A DNA stretch of 64,000 bases, taken from contig NZ_JAUCES010000005.1 in the NCBI RefSeq assembly GCF_030348825.1, forward strand, positions 2,604,001 to 2,668,000, given 5' to 3'. This DNA comes from Fictibacillus sp. b24 (GTDB taxonomy: Bacteria > Bacillota > Bacilli > Bacillales > Fictibacillaceae). Each line of letters begins with the position of its first letter. The first letter of the stretch is position 1. Positions 1 through 7,923 of the stretch are shown here, piece by piece. The translations under genes were made by a program, and so were the position numbers. Below the pieces are notes generated by a model, which worked only from the letters and a program-made list of their open reading frames with translations, had not been told where the DNA came from and searched no databases.

Positions 1-489
1 AAGGAACTTTCAAACACGATAGCTGTTTTAACACCTCAAGGAAAAGTTCGCTGGCTTGATGCGAAAGACGCAAAAGTGTATACAAGTGAAAGTGATATTC
101 CTGTTCCAACTGGTGAAGCACTTGTGGAAGAAGCGAAAAAGTTTATCGGCCTTCCTTATCTTTGGGCAGGTGCAGCTGGATTTGGTTTCGATTGCTCAGG
201 ATTTACACACACGGTCCATAAAGCAAACGGCATCACAATTCCTAGAGACTCAGGTCCACAGTCGAGAGATGGATTGATTGTGGATAAAGATAAGCTTCAG
301 CCAGGGGATTTAATGTTCTTTGCTTATGATGAAGGGAAAGGGCGTGTCCATCATGTTGCCATGTACGCTGGAAACGGGATGATGATTCACTCGCCAAACA
401 CTGCCTCAACCGTACGTTTGGACCCTATTTCTACACCTGCTTATGCAGTTGAGTTCTCAGGCGCAAGACGTTACTTGCCACAGCAATAG
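1..489 (+). CDS. NlpC/P60 family cell-wall endopeptidase, C-terminal part (5-prime truncated by the window)
   Basis: The frame is open from base 1, so only the last 162 residues are visible. They end an SH3-like linker (visible residues 1-30) and carry a complete NlpC/P60 papain-like domain. The catalytic Cys is in DCSGF (visible residue 65), the His in HHVAMY (about 118) and a third polar residue is at H130. The family cuts gamma-D-Glu to diamino-acid bonds in peptidoglycan stem peptides or their recycled fragments. The GFDCSGF and IPRDS context resembles YkfC-type gamma-D-glutamyl-L-diamino acid endopeptidases, but that subfamily call is inference. Any signal peptide lies upstream of the window. 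A GTG at 76 is internal and is not the start. Confidence 0.85.
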   Translation, partial: KELSNTIAVLTPQGKVRWLDAKDAKVYTSESDIPVPTGEALVEEAKKFIGLPYLWAGAAGFGFDCSGFTHTVHKANGITIPRDSGPQSRDGLIVDKDKLQPGDLMFFAYDEGKGRVHHVAMYAGNGMMIHSPNTASTVRLDPISTPAYAVEFSGARRYLPQQ

Positions 490-499
490 TTGAATACAA

Positions 500-537
500 A
501 AAGCAGATCACACATGGAAGCGTGATCTGCTTTTTTG
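500..537. terminator. Bidirectional intrinsic terminator
   Basis: An 11-bp perfect stem (501-511 with 522-532, AAGCAGATCAC) is followed by a T-run. It separates the NlpC/P60 gene from the convergent membrane-protein gene, which ends at 539. Confidence 0.8.
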
Positions 538-538
538 T

Positions 539-2218
539 TTATTGCAATCCTTCAATTGTTATTTCTGTTACTGGAAGAAACGCTTCACCTGTATTTTGGT
601 AGGTTACGCTCACTTTATCCTCTTCTTTTAAATAGATCGCAAGCGGATTGCTTTCAGAAGAAACGATATAGCTTTGGCGATTATCCAATAGAAACGATAC
701 TGTTGTGTAATCCCCAAACTTTTCTTTATACACACGTAGCACTGTGCCAGTAACTTTCTTTTCTTCAGCCTCAGAAGTTCCATCCACTGAACCGCCGCCT
801 CTTTGCAATGCAGTTTTGTACTGTTTTAAAGCAGCATTAGGTGTATTGCCGTAGACTGATATTTCAGGATTCGCAGCTGACACAATAAAATAGTTTTGTA
901 GAAATCCGTTTGAATCTAGCACTGGAGTTAACCAGCTTGCTTCACCATAAAAGTTGTAGAGAATCGGCATTTCACCGTTCCATTTCTTTTCAATAAACTT
1001 TTTCTCAATGATTTCTAGCGCACCTTCTGAATCCATGTATGATTCTTCAAGATTACCAGTGTAATATGTCGCTTTCCCGCTTCTTGCATTGGTCAATGAG
1101 TAACCAAGCATAGAATCTACTCCCTCTTTCGGGCTTGTAAAATCAGTAAAGTAATACATATCACCATTTTCATCAAAAATTGGACTTACATTCGCTTCTG
1201 TTCCTTCATCAGAAGGCAGTTTCACATCTTTTTTGCCAAAAATGCTGTTCAGAAACCCGTGTACGTAATTACCAAAGTAACTGTTCTGCAGACTTACGGT
1301 TTCAGGTGATACGGCTCCATCAATAAATGCAGGAATGTCTTTTAAACGATAGTCTTGTGTCTTTCCGTTTTGCGGGTCTGTTACAACGATTCCTTCAACT
1401 TTAAACCCGTTACGAGCAGAAATAAATTCTCCGTATGAACGGATGTAAAAAGGTTTTCCCTCATCATCGATCTCAAGCTGTGGATCTCCATAGAAAATGT
1501 ATTTCGGGAAGCTTGAGCGCATGTGACGTTCAATGTTTTTATTGAAGTACGAAGATGGTGTATAGGCCATTTCTGATTTTATGAACTTCGGATTTGCTGT
1601 TGAATCGGTGGCACTTAAAGTGAAATAGCCAGGCGTCACATCACCGTTCCACCATTTAAAAAGTCCTGAGAACTCAACTGGTGCAATATACACATATTCC
1701 CCGTTCACTTTCTGAATTTGAAGGTTACCTAGTTCATAAAAGCTTGTATTTGGTACTTGGCCAAACGACTTCCTCATTTTGTTTCGTGCAAACTTAGGCG
1801 GAACACTTGCAGGCGTCTCTTTTTCATCAAAAGATTCAATCTCTGTCTTTTGTGCCATTGTTGACGACTGATATTTTTCTTCAGCATTAAACAAACCAGC
1901 TGATAAAAAATAAATACCAATCATTAAACTTAATACAAAGAGCGCCGCTTTAATCAACTGCTCTTTACCCTTGGCAATGAAAGCACCCAGCGCAGTGATG
2001 ATAATTGCCAAAATCCAAATCGAAGAAAAATTTCGGTCTAGATTCGTAATATAATAGAAAACAAATACAGCGGGAACCGTACAGATGATGATCCCAATCA
2101 TCGCCGCAGTCATATTGTTTTTCTTTTCTTTTTTAGATGGCTTCGCGGTATTTGAAATCGGAAGGATCACCAGAGCAGCCGCAAGCCCAACTATGATGGA
2201 AAACAACAAGATGTTCAT
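539..2218 (-). CDS. Membrane-anchored protein of unknown function, 559 aa
   Basis: I do not recognise a named family. The N-terminal 110 residues hold about four hydrophobic helices (roughly 3-21, 36-58, 66-84 and 90-108). A large soluble domain of about 430 residues follows, rich in aromatic and acidic residues, and is probably outside the membrane. It contains no cysteine cluster or obvious catalytic motif. A low-complexity Gly/Ser linker near residue 490 precedes a final beta-rich segment of about 65 residues, which may be an OB-like fold. The start is ATG preceded by AAGGGGAT. The gene is transcribed alone and ends at a bidirectional terminator. The reading frame is long and uninterrupted, so I am confident it is real, but its function is unknown. 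Confidence 0.8.
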   Translation of the reverse strand: MNILLFSIIVGLAAALVILPISNTAKPSKKEKKNNMTAAMIGIIICTVPAVFVFYYITNLDRNFSSIWILAIIITALGAFIAKGKEQLIKAALFVLSLMIGIYFLSAGLFNAEEKYQSSTMAQKTEIESFDEKETPASVPPKFARNKMRKSFGQVPNTSFYELGNLQIQKVNGEYVYIAPVEFSGLFKWWNGDVTPGYFTLSATDSTANPKFIKSEMAYTPSSYFNKNIERHMRSSFPKYIFYGDPQLEIDDEGKPFYIRSYGEFISARNGFKVEGIVVTDPQNGKTQDYRLKDIPAFIDGAVSPETVSLQNSYFGNYVHGFLNSIFGKKDVKLPSDEGTEANVSPIFDENGDMYYFTDFTSPKEGVDSMLGYSLTNARSGKATYYTGNLEESYMDSEGALEIIEKKFIEKKWNGEMPILYNFYGEASWLTPVLDSNGFLQNYFIVSAANPEISVYGNTPNAALKQYKTALQRGGGSVDGTSEAEEKKVTGTVLRVYKEKFGDYTTVSFLLDNRQSYIVSSESNPLAIYLKEEDKVSVTYQNTGEAFLPVTEITIEGLQ

Positions 2219-2370
2219 AAGCTATCCCCTTTTTTATCGTTTACTTCTCTACCCTATTAAGCAATACGATTGAATATGTAAAAAGTTCCTAGGCTTTTTG
2301 TGCGAGCATTTTGCTGGTTTGGAATGCGGGGTACGATAACACGCCGAATAACTGTTAAAATTTGGCTATC

Positions 2371-2460
2371 GTGAAATTATTGAGATTAACGTGAATATAT
2401 CCTTACTAACGTGAAATTGTTGAAATTAACGTGAAATTATTAGAAGTAACGTGAATAAAA
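2371..2460. repeat. 20-bp-period intergenic direct-repeat array, 4.5 units
   Basis: Units start at 2371, 2391, 2411, 2431 and 2451, exactly 20 bp apart. The consensus is roughly GTGAAATTATTGAGATTAAC, with the GTGAA and TAAC edges best conserved. The array sits in the 398-bp gap between divergent genes (2219-2616). The rest of that gap shows no gene, clear promoter or RNA structure. Confidence 0.8.
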
Positions 2461-2616
2461 GTGATAAGCTTTTTCACACATCCATTTAACACACACATCT
2501 TCTGTTTTATGTATTTCTTCCACGGACAAACAACTGATTTTTTCATGAAATCAGTCCCAACACCGCTATTTTGTTATATACTGGAATAAATTCAAGCTGA
2601 AAAGGACGTGAATTGA

Positions 2617-2874
2617 TTGATTCATAGATGGACCGGCTACACATTGCTCGTTATTGTACTCTTTCCTTTTTTACTTCCTGCACTTGTTCGCAGCTACCTC
2701 CCAGAACAAACTCATTTCGTAATCCTCTTTAGCTTAAACATCCTTACACTATCAATCGTGATCTATCTTTTTAAATATGCTTATAAAAGAAAAAATGCTG
2801 CAATCGTAACGATGTGCCTATTTTTACTTCTTCAACTATTCGTAGTGACGATTAATCTAATAATAGGGAGTTAA
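2617..2874 (+). CDS. Small membrane protein, 85 aa, unknown function
   Basis: The protein is almost entirely hydrophobic, with three probable transmembrane helices (about 6-25, 33-52 and 63-83). It has no recognisable family motif. The start is TTG at 2617, directly after an in-frame stop, with AAAGGAC about 9 bp upstream. The next gene begins 5 bp after the stop codon, so the two are probably co-transcribed with the PH-domain protein and may form a membrane pair. Function is unknown. Confidence 0.6.
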   Translation: MIHRWTGYTLLVIVLFPFLLPALVRSYLPEQTHFVILFSLNILTLSIVIYLFKYAYKRKNAAIVTMCLFLLLQLFVVTINLIIGS

Positions 2875-2879
2875 TTCAC

Positions 2880-3305
2880 ATGAAATATCCATCAAAAAAA
2901 GATGTATGGCTCGGCTTAATCCTTTGGGGTTCAATCGGTTATGGGCTATACATTAGCACTATGGCACTATTTGCGGAGAATGCAAGTGTAAGCGGAATCA
3001 TTATTACGGTGCTTATCAATCTACTCTTAATTCTTTTCATCGGCTGGGTTTGGTTTACGACTTATTACATACTGGATGAAAAGGAGTTAGTCATTCGTTG
3101 CGGGCCAATCAACAAAAGAATCCCTTACCGTGAAATATCCTCTGCTCATAAGACGTGGAATCCGTTATCAAGTCCAGCGTTATCCTTAAAGCGAATCAAC
3201 ATTACATATCAGTTCGGCATGGCTCTTATCTCACCCAAAAATAGAGATCCGTTTTTAAGAGAGCTTAGTGAGCGTTGTCCGAATGCAAATATAAAATATG
3301 ACTAG
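2880..3305 (+). CDS. PH-domain membrane protein (YyaB-like)
   Basis: The protein has 141 aa. Two transmembrane helices (about 10-30 and 38-60) are followed by a cytoplasmic bacterial PH-like domain, with the signature YYILDEKELVIRCG and then PYREIS. The architecture fits the YyaB-like bPH family, whose biochemical role is not established. The ATG start follows GGGAG. The gene sits between a small membrane protein (5 bp upstream) and a HAD phosphatase (9 bp downstream), suggesting a three-gene transcript. Confidence 0.65.
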   Translation: MKYPSKKDVWLGLILWGSIGYGLYISTMALFAENASVSGIIITVLINLLLILFIGWVWFTTYYILDEKELVIRCGPINKRIPYREISSAHKTWNPLSSPALSLKRINITYQFGMALISPKNRDPFLRELSERCPNANIKYD

Positions 3306-3314
3306 GAGCTGTTC

Positions 3315-3857
3315 ATGATGAATAATGGGATTCAAGCTGTTTTTCTTGATCGTGATGGAACAATCGGTGGTTCGGATAAAATTGAATATCCTGGAGAGTT
3401 CAAGCTTTTTCAATATACAAAAGAAGTAATTAAAACGTGTAAATCAAATAATATTTTTGTTTTTTCGTTTACAAATCAGCCAGGAATCAGCAGAGGTGAA
3501 GCAGAGGAAAACGACTTTATAGTCGAATTAAGTAATTTTGGTTTTGATGATGTTTACCTTTGTCCACATCATCATACACATGGCTGCCATTGCAGAAAAC
3601 CTGCAACAGGCATGTTAGAAAAAGCTTCAAGAGATCATAATCTGGATTTATCAAAATGTGCTGTATTTGGTGACCGGTGGACGGATATCCTTGCTGCCAA
3701 AGCAGCTAGTTGTACGGCTATCCTTGTACGAACTGGTTCAGGTAAAGCCGCCTGGGAAGATAACCATTTAAGTTTAGTTATTCAGCCAGATTTTGTAGCT
3801 GATACTTTAAAAGAAGGGATAACCTGGTTATTAGAATACAGTTCGATAAAAACATAA
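3315..3857 (+). CDS. HAD-superfamily IIIA hydrolase (GmhB/HisB-phosphatase-like)
   Basis: The protein has 180 aa. The nucleophile motif FLDRDGT (D13 and D15) is at the N-terminus, followed by the Ser/Thr motif FTNQPG. A His/Cys-rich metal loop (CPHHH, then CHCRKP) is typical of the D,D-heptose-bisphosphate phosphatase and histidinol-phosphatase branch. Motif III is FGDRWTD. The Zn-loop spacing supports a small phosphate-ester substrate. No heptose or his genes are nearby, so the substrate is unknown. The ATG at 3315 lies 6 bp after AGGAG. A terminator follows directly. Confidence 0.75.
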   Translation: MMNNGIQAVFLDRDGTIGGSDKIEYPGEFKLFQYTKEVIKTCKSNNIFVFSFTNQPGISRGEAEENDFIVELSNFGFDDVYLCPHHHTHGCHCRKPATGMLEKASRDHNLDLSKCAVFGDRWTDILAAKAASCTAILVRTGSGKAAWEDNHLSLVIQPDFVADTLKEGITWLLEYSSIKT

Positions 3858-3884
3858 AAAAGCCCCTGTCATCAGAGGCTTTTT
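3858..3884. terminator. Intrinsic terminator between convergent genes
   Basis: Stem AGCCCCTG/CAGAGGCT with one mismatch, flanked by A-runs and T-runs on both sides. It can serve the HAD gene and the convergent YitT-family gene. Confidence 0.7.
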
Positions 3885-3909
3885 CCTTATGAGTAATGAT
3901 TGCATAGTA

Positions 3910-4818
3910 TTAGTGAATACCCTTCTTTTTAAACCTTCCGCCTTTAACTTCAGCGATATCGGCAATCGCGAGAAATGCGCTTGAATCAAATTCATCTACA
4001 ATATCTTTAAGTTTTGCTTCTTCTAGTCTCGTAATGACACAGAATACAACGCCTTTTTCGTCACCCGTATATGCGCCTTCTCCTTTTAAATAAGTAACAC
4101 CGCGGCCGAGTCTATGAAGAATGGCTTCCCCGATATCTTTATGATTCTCACTAATAATCCAAGCTGATTTGGATTCTTCAAGTCCAGTTATAGTAAGATC
4201 GATTGTTTTGTACGCAATAAAATAGGCGATTAACGAGTACATCGCTCTGTCCCATGTGAATACAAAGCCTGCCGCTCCAAGAATAAAAATGTTAAAAAAC
4301 ATAATAATTTCGCCAACAGAGAACGGCAATTTACTGTTTGAAAGAATGGCTAATATCTCTGTACCATCAAGAGACCCACCGCTTCTTATCACCATACCGA
4401 TTCCGACACCGATAAAGATTCCGCCAAATACTGTAGCTAAAAGTAGATCATCTGTAAATGGTGGTACGGGATGTAATAATGTGGTTGCGATAGAAAGAAT
4501 AATAATTCCGTATAAAGTGGACAAGGCAAACGTCTTTCCGATCTGCTTATACCCAATAAAAATAAAAGGTAAGTTTAATGCGAATAGAAAGAGCCCAAGC
4601 TTAAAGCCTGTAATGTGGGATAGCATGATCGATATCCCCGCTATTCCACCATCAATAACGTTATTCGGTACTAAGAAGATCTCCAGTCCAACGGCCATCA
4701 AGATGGCACCGAAAGTAATAAGGATCGCGCGGGCAGCGAGCTTTCCTTTTGTAAGTTTACGATGCTGCTTTTTTAATTGCTCAGCGATTTGAGTGTCCGT
4801 CAATGCTTCTTCTGTCAT
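3910..4818 (-). CDS. YitT family membrane protein
   Basis: The protein has 302 aa. Five or six transmembrane helices cover about residues 25-200, with the family signature NVIDGGIAGISIM and SGGSLDGTEI. A C-terminal soluble DUF2179 domain (about 215-300) contains the GAYTGDEKGVVFCV stretch. YitT proteins are common in multiple copies in Bacillaceae. Their transport substrate is unknown. I prefer the ATG at 4818 because GGGAGGA lies 6 bp upstream of it. The in-frame ATG at 4833 would place that ribosome site inside the coding region. Confidence 0.85.
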   Translation of the reverse strand: MTEEALTDTQIAEQLKKQHRKLTKGKLAARAILITFGAILMAVGLEIFLVPNNVIDGGIAGISIMLSHITGFKLGLFLFALNLPFIFIGYKQIGKTFALSTLYGIIILSIATTLLHPVPPFTDDLLLATVFGGIFIGVGIGMVIRSGGSLDGTEILAILSNSKLPFSVGEIIMFFNIFILGAAGFVFTWDRAMYSLIAYFIAYKTIDLTITGLEESKSAWIISENHKDIGEAILHRLGRGVTYLKGEGAYTGDEKGVVFCVITRLEEAKLKDIVDEFDSSAFLAIADIAEVKGGRFKKKGIH

Positions 4819-4845
4819 AAAATGTCCTCCCATACTACTGCTTCC

Positions 4846-5406
4846 TTATAGTCTTACATCAATCTGTGTTCTAATGGGGTCATCTTTAGAAATCCCAAGA
4901 TATTTTAGTGTTTCAGAAGGACTTGAGTGGTTGAAGTGTCTTTGTAAAAGAGATATGGCAACTCCACGTTTGTATGCATGAAATCCAAACGTTTTGCGCA
5001 TGGAATTTGTACCGATCTTTCCGGTTATACCAACAGTCTCAGCAGCTTGATGAATAACTCGATAAGCCTGCTGACGCGTGATTGGCAGCTTGGTTTTTTT
5101 GGATAAAAACAAGTAATCCGTACTCTGAAGATTCGTGCAGTGTATATATTGAAACAAAACCTTCTTTACGGAATCATTCAAAAAAACTTCCTTAAATCCT
5201 TCTTTTGCGGGCAGTGAATAATAATCGTTTACCACTGCACGATCAGATATAAGATCGCCTACTTTTATAGAAAGCAATTCTGTCACTTTCAACCCTGTGT
5301 TAATACCTAATACAAAAAGAACGTAATCACGTTCAGAGTTTTTCTTTAAGTATCGCTTAATCGCGTTAATCTCTTTAATATCTCTTAAAGCTTCAACATA
5401 TTCCAT
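4846..5406 (-). CDS. Short tyrosine-recombinase-like protein (YoeC-type), catalytic residues altered
   Basis: The 186-aa protein consists only of the catalytic domain of the phage-integrase family. The N-terminal DNA-binding SAM-like domain of normal integrases is absent. Box I reads TGLKVTEL, where Arg is expected. The HxLR motif of box II reads NSMRKTF, so Arg remains but the first His is Asn. The later NHSSPSETLKYLGI keeps the His and the nucleophile Tyr. It resembles the short B. subtilis YoeC-like proteins. Start: ATG at 5406, 8 bp after AAGGTGG. No prophage genes surround it, so it is probably a chromosomal, perhaps domesticated, recombinase. Confidence 0.75.
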   Translation of the reverse strand: MEYVEALRDIKEINAIKRYLKKNSERDYVLFVLGINTGLKVTELLSIKVGDLISDRAVVNDYYSLPAKEGFKEVFLNDSVKKVLFQYIHCTNLQSTDYLFLSKKTKLPITRQQAYRVIHQAAETVGITGKIGTNSMRKTFGFHAYKRGVAISLLQRHFNHSSPSETLKYLGISKDDPIRTQIDVRL

Positions 5407-5426
5407 CTGAAAGTCCACCTTATATG

Positions 5427-5466
5427 ATGTTACTTAATACTATTGTATCAGACGATTATGTAACAT
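5427..5466. repeat. Inverted repeat flanking the recombinase-like gene promoter
   Basis: ATGTTAC (5427-5433) and GTAACAT (5460-5466) form a perfect 7-bp inverted repeat with 26 bp between arms, 20 bp upstream of the recombinase-like gene. A TACAAT -10-like sequence on the minus strand lies between the arms. It could be an operator or a recombination site. Confidence 0.4.
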
Positions 5467-5520
5467 TAAAAAGAATATGCTCGTAAATAGACCTTTATTA
5501 ATATGTACACATTTTGAAAA

Positions 5521-5548
5521 ATAAAAAAACCTCCTGTATCAGGAGGTT
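5521..5548 (-). terminator. Intrinsic terminator of the Nif3-like gene
   Basis: Stem AACCTCCT/AGGAGGTT (5528-5535 with 5541-5548), followed by a T-run on the minus strand, just past the stop at 5557. Confidence 0.75.
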
Positions 5549-5556
5549 CACTAAAT

Positions 5557-6318
5557 TTAAAATGATTCCATATGATCTTCATGGATCATAATTAAATCTA
5601 TTTCTGGATATGCTTCTTGTACCTTCTTTGCCAAGTTTTCTACACCAAATATTTCAGTATATGTATGACTTCCTACGTATAAATGAATGCCTGCAAATTT
5701 TGCATATTGAACAGAGTAAAGTGTTCGTTCCCCTGTAATAAACGCGTCACAGCCTTGTTCCTTAGCGTATCGAATCAGCGCGGAGTTGTTGCCCGCTCCA
5801 GTCAGAATTGCTACTTTTTTTACAGGTTGGCCGTGATTTTCCCATGCTTTAACAGGTTCATCCAGAATAACTTCAAGTCGCTTATGCAGTTCAGTAAATG
5901 AAAGACCTGAGTGAAAGATACCGATACCCGGGTATTCTTTATCATTCTTAAATGTTGAAAGATTTGTAATCTCATCAATTTTTAGCTTTTCAAATAATGC
6001 CGTACTCGTACCAAACTCTACAAAATCAAGGGGTGAGTGGGTGAAATAGTGTGAGATCTGATGTTGCTTTAATTTCGCCACGCACACTTCTCTCATACCA
6101 AACACAAAATCCCAGGCATCATGATGCGTAATTAATAGATCCGCACCACTTTTAGCAGCTTTTTCAACGGTTTCAGGCGTTAGATTGGTCGCATATGCAA
6201 CCTTCTCAATTTCTTTTTCTGCTATATATGTAAAACCATATTCCCCATCATCTTCAAATTCCTTTTGCCATTCCCCAAATAGTTCCGGCATCAGTTTCTC
6301 AAAATCACTCGTCTTCAT
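5557..6318 (-). CDS. Nif3-like dinuclear metal-centre protein
   Basis: The protein has 253 aa. Nif3/YbgI family features are the N-terminal metal-ligand motif ITHHD near residue 70 and the C-terminal GSHTYTEIFG and MIHEDHM segments. Members form hexameric toroids with two metal ions. A GTP cyclohydrolase-like role has been proposed for the family but is not settled. The length is close to the YbgI type, without the middle insertion found in longer YqfO-like Bacillus proteins. The ATG at 6318 has AGGAGA 6 bp upstream and is preferred over the longer frame to 6345. Confidence 0.8.
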   Translation of the reverse strand: MKTSDFEKLMPELFGEWQKEFEDDGEYGFTYIAEKEIEKVAYATNLTPETVEKAAKSGADLLITHHDAWDFVFGMREVCVAKLKQHQISHYFTHSPLDFVEFGTSTALFEKLKIDEITNLSTFKNDKEYPGIGIFHSGLSFTELHKRLEVILDEPVKAWENHGQPVKKVAILTGAGNNSALIRYAKEQGCDAFITGERTLYSVQYAKFAGIHLYVGSHTYTEIFGVENLAKKVQEAYPEIDLIMIHEDHMESF

Positions 6319-6379
6319 ACTGTTTCTCCTATCTCTGTATTTCAACCATTATTACACATTTTTCCATAACTGACCATAA

Positions 6380-6407
6380 GAAAAGGTCCGGTGTTTATCA
6401 CCAGACC
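6380..6407 (-). terminator. Intrinsic terminator
   Basis: Stem GGTCCGGTG/CACCAGACC (6385-6393 with 6399-6407, one mismatch) with a T-run on the minus strand, downstream of the 78-aa gene ending at 6420. Confidence 0.65.
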
Positions 6408-6419
6408 ATCACTAAAAGT

Positions 6420-6656
6420 CTATTTCACTTCATTCTGCAATGAATTTTCAAGGTGCTTCATTAAGTCATAATAATCATCGGGTCTTTGAAACTGATCAAC
6501 CGACCAATGCTCTTTTATCCACTGAGCTACTTCACTCGCACTGTTAAACACTTCACCTGTTGTGTCGCTATCCCTGACTGTAAAGACCATGTTGTCATAA
6601 TCGACAGTAACGTCACATGGAAACTTTCCGTCTTTCTTATACAGCGAATATTCCAC
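6420..6656 (-). CDS. Small acidic protein of unknown function, 78 aa
   Basis: It is a hydrophilic 78-residue protein rich in Asp and aromatic residues, without membrane segment, signal peptide or cysteine pair. I do not recognise the family. The start is GTG at 6656, with a full AAGGAGG about 10 bp upstream. The gene has its own terminator and is divergent from the small forespore-type gene at 6812. A real gene is likely from the strong ribosome site and terminator. Function is unknown. Confidence 0.6.
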   Translation of the reverse strand: MEYSLYKKDGKFPCDVTVDYDNMVFTVRDSDTTGEVFNSASEVAQWIKEHWSVDQFQRPDDYYDLMKHLENSLQNEVK

Positions 6657-6747
6657 CTCGCCCGCCTCCTTAAAATACTTTCTTACAGAAGTAATACCCT
6701 CTTCTCTTCCTTTTTATGACACTTCGAGCGAGAACTTTTTATAAAAG

Positions 6748-6778
6748 GTATAAAACGCTTGTCCTACGTTCATTCTGA
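6748..6778 (+). promoter_or_regulatory. Putative sigma-G-type (forespore) promoter
   Basis: GTATA at 6748-6752 and CATTCTGA at 6771-6778 are 18 bp apart, 33 bp upstream of the 49-aa gene. This fits the sigma-F/G -35 (GYATA) and the sigma-G -10 (CATnnTA) except at the last position. No competing sigma-A promoter is obvious. Confidence 0.4.
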
Positions 6779-6811
6779 TAAATGAATGAATTTCTTAAGG
6801 AGTGATTTTGG

Positions 6812-6961
6812 ATGAGTAAAGATAAACAACGTGAAAAGAAAACTGCATCTGCTCTAGAGAACAAGGTGCGCGGAGAATCAGTGGATAAACATCAAACACT
6901 TGAAAACGCAAATCTTTACTTAAACGAAGGCGAAATCAGCCAGCAGAACAATAATCTATAA
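6812..6961 (+). CDS. Small hydrophilic protein, 49 aa, possible spore protein
   Basis: The translation begins MSKDKQREKK and ends SQQNNNL. The protein is highly charged, rich in Lys, Glu, Asn and Gln, and has no hydrophobic segment or cysteine. AAGGAGTG lies 8 bp upstream of the ATG at 6812. The stop overlaps the ribosome site of the next gene (start 6975), so the two form an operon with the YndM-like membrane protein. The sigma-G-like promoter and the composition suggest a small spore protein. I cannot assign it to a named small acid-soluble protein family. Confidence 0.6.
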   Translation: MSKDKQREKKTASALENKVRGESVDKHQTLENANLYLNEGEISQQNNNL

Positions 6962-6974
6962 GGAGTGAGTAACC

Positions 6975-7328
6975 ATGCAAAGTTTAATGATCAAAATATT
7001 AGGTATACCTTTAGCTCTTATTCTAGCTAATTTCCTTTTTAAAAGCGTTGATTTTCAATTCGTTCAGCCCTTTATTTGGATAACGGCCATATTGGCACCT
7101 ATAGGTGTGTTGCTGGAATATATCATGGTCCCGCGAATTTCTTATAACAAACAACTAGCCGTTGATTTTGCGTCAACTTTTGTTCTTGTATACCTCTTAG
7201 GTCTAATCTTGCCTGGAGTCAGTATTTCTTTATGGGGCGCATTGCTGGTTGCTATTATAATCACTCTAATGGAAGCGATGGTTCATAAACATTTAATCTC
7301 GGACCACCTTGACCATTCTTACCGCTAA
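6975..7328 (+). CDS. YndM-like DUF2512 membrane protein
   Basis: The 117-aa protein has four predicted transmembrane helices (about 5-25, 30-52, 62-80 and 84-104) and ends in a short His-rich cytoplasmic tail. The pattern matches the DUF2512/YndM family of Bacillus, whose function is unknown. AAGGAGTG precedes the ATG. The gene follows the 49-aa hydrophilic gene by 13 bp and is likely expressed with it, possibly in the forespore. A strong terminator follows. Confidence 0.65.
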   Translation: MQSLMIKILGIPLALILANFLFKSVDFQFVQPFIWITAILAPIGVLLEYIMVPRISYNKQLAVDFASTFVLVYLLGLILPGVSISLWGALLVAIIITLMEAMVHKHLISDHLDHSYR

Positions 7329-7330
7329 AA

Positions 7331-7368
7331 AACGTGATTATCTCGAATCTCGAGGTAATCACGTTTTT
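7331..7368. terminator. Bidirectional intrinsic terminator
   Basis: A 15-bp stem (7331-7345 with 7351-7365, one wobble), flanked by A- and T-runs, between convergent genes. Confidence 0.85.
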
Positions 7369-7374
7369 CTTATC

Positions 7375-7923
7375 TTATTTTTCGCAAATATACACAAAAG
7401 CTGGCGGGAAATTTTTTGGCACAAATGAAATGTCTACCGTTTTAAAATAGTGCTGAAAAGTCTTTTTCATTTGAGTCGTATACTGAAATGCTATTAACAC
7501 TCCCCCTGGTCTGAGAGACCGATACACTTCCTCAACAATCTCTAGGCGCATATTGCTAGTAAAATTGGCGAAAGGCAGACCTGAGAAAACTGCGTCAAGT
7601 GTTCCTTCGCTCTTATTGATACTTCTTAGAATGTCACGAGCATCTTCGTATACCGAGATTTCAGGAAATTGGCTGTAGAGCTTTCTTCTCATCTCTTCGT
7701 CTTTTTCGAATACGTGAAGTTTTGTTCCCGGCTGCATAGATCGAATGATTTCCTTGGTTATCACTCCTGTACCTGCACCGAGTTCAGCCGCTTCATTTAT
7801 ATTTTCCCAGCTTAAAGAGTCAGTCATTTTTTTTGCTAAGGCAACAGAGCTTGGAAAAAGGCTTCCGATCTGCATGGGAGACTGTATGAATTTTTGTATA
7901 AAAAGGGAGGTTCCGCCTTCCAT
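7375..7923 (-). CDS. SAM-dependent methyltransferase, phospholipid N-methyltransferase-like
   Basis: The 182-aa protein has a class I Rossmann methyltransferase fold. SAM motif I is ELGAGTGVIT, the acidic end of strand 2 is HVFEKDE, and the post-motif is SGLPFANF. The N-terminal FIQSPMQIGSLFPSS segment is typical of the rRNA-adenine-like and PmtA-type phospholipid methyltransferases. The substrate is therefore probably a phospholipid or a related amine, but this is inference. I choose the ATG at 7923, 6 bp after AGGTG, over the TTG at 7932. It is a single-gene transcript ending in a shared terminator. Confidence 0.7.
   Translation of the reverse strand: MEGGTSLFIQKFIQSPMQIGSLFPSSVALAKKMTDSLSWENINEAAELGAGTGVITKEIIRSMQPGTKLHVFEKDEEMRRKLYSQFPEISVYEDARDILRSINKSEGTLDAVFSGLPFANFTSNMRLEIVEEVYRSLRPGGVLIAFQYTTQMKKTFQHYFKTVDISFVPKNFPPAFVYICEK

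Noticed and set aside
4256-4792. 178-codon plus-strand frame opposite the YitT gene
   Set aside because: It is a shadow of a well-supported membrane protein gene and has low-complexity Pro/Ile composition and no ribosome site.
4846-5466. Prophage or integrative element near the recombinase-like gene
   Set aside because: No phage, conjugation or excision genes are adjacent and no flanking attachment repeats were seen. Neighbours are ordinary chromosomal genes.
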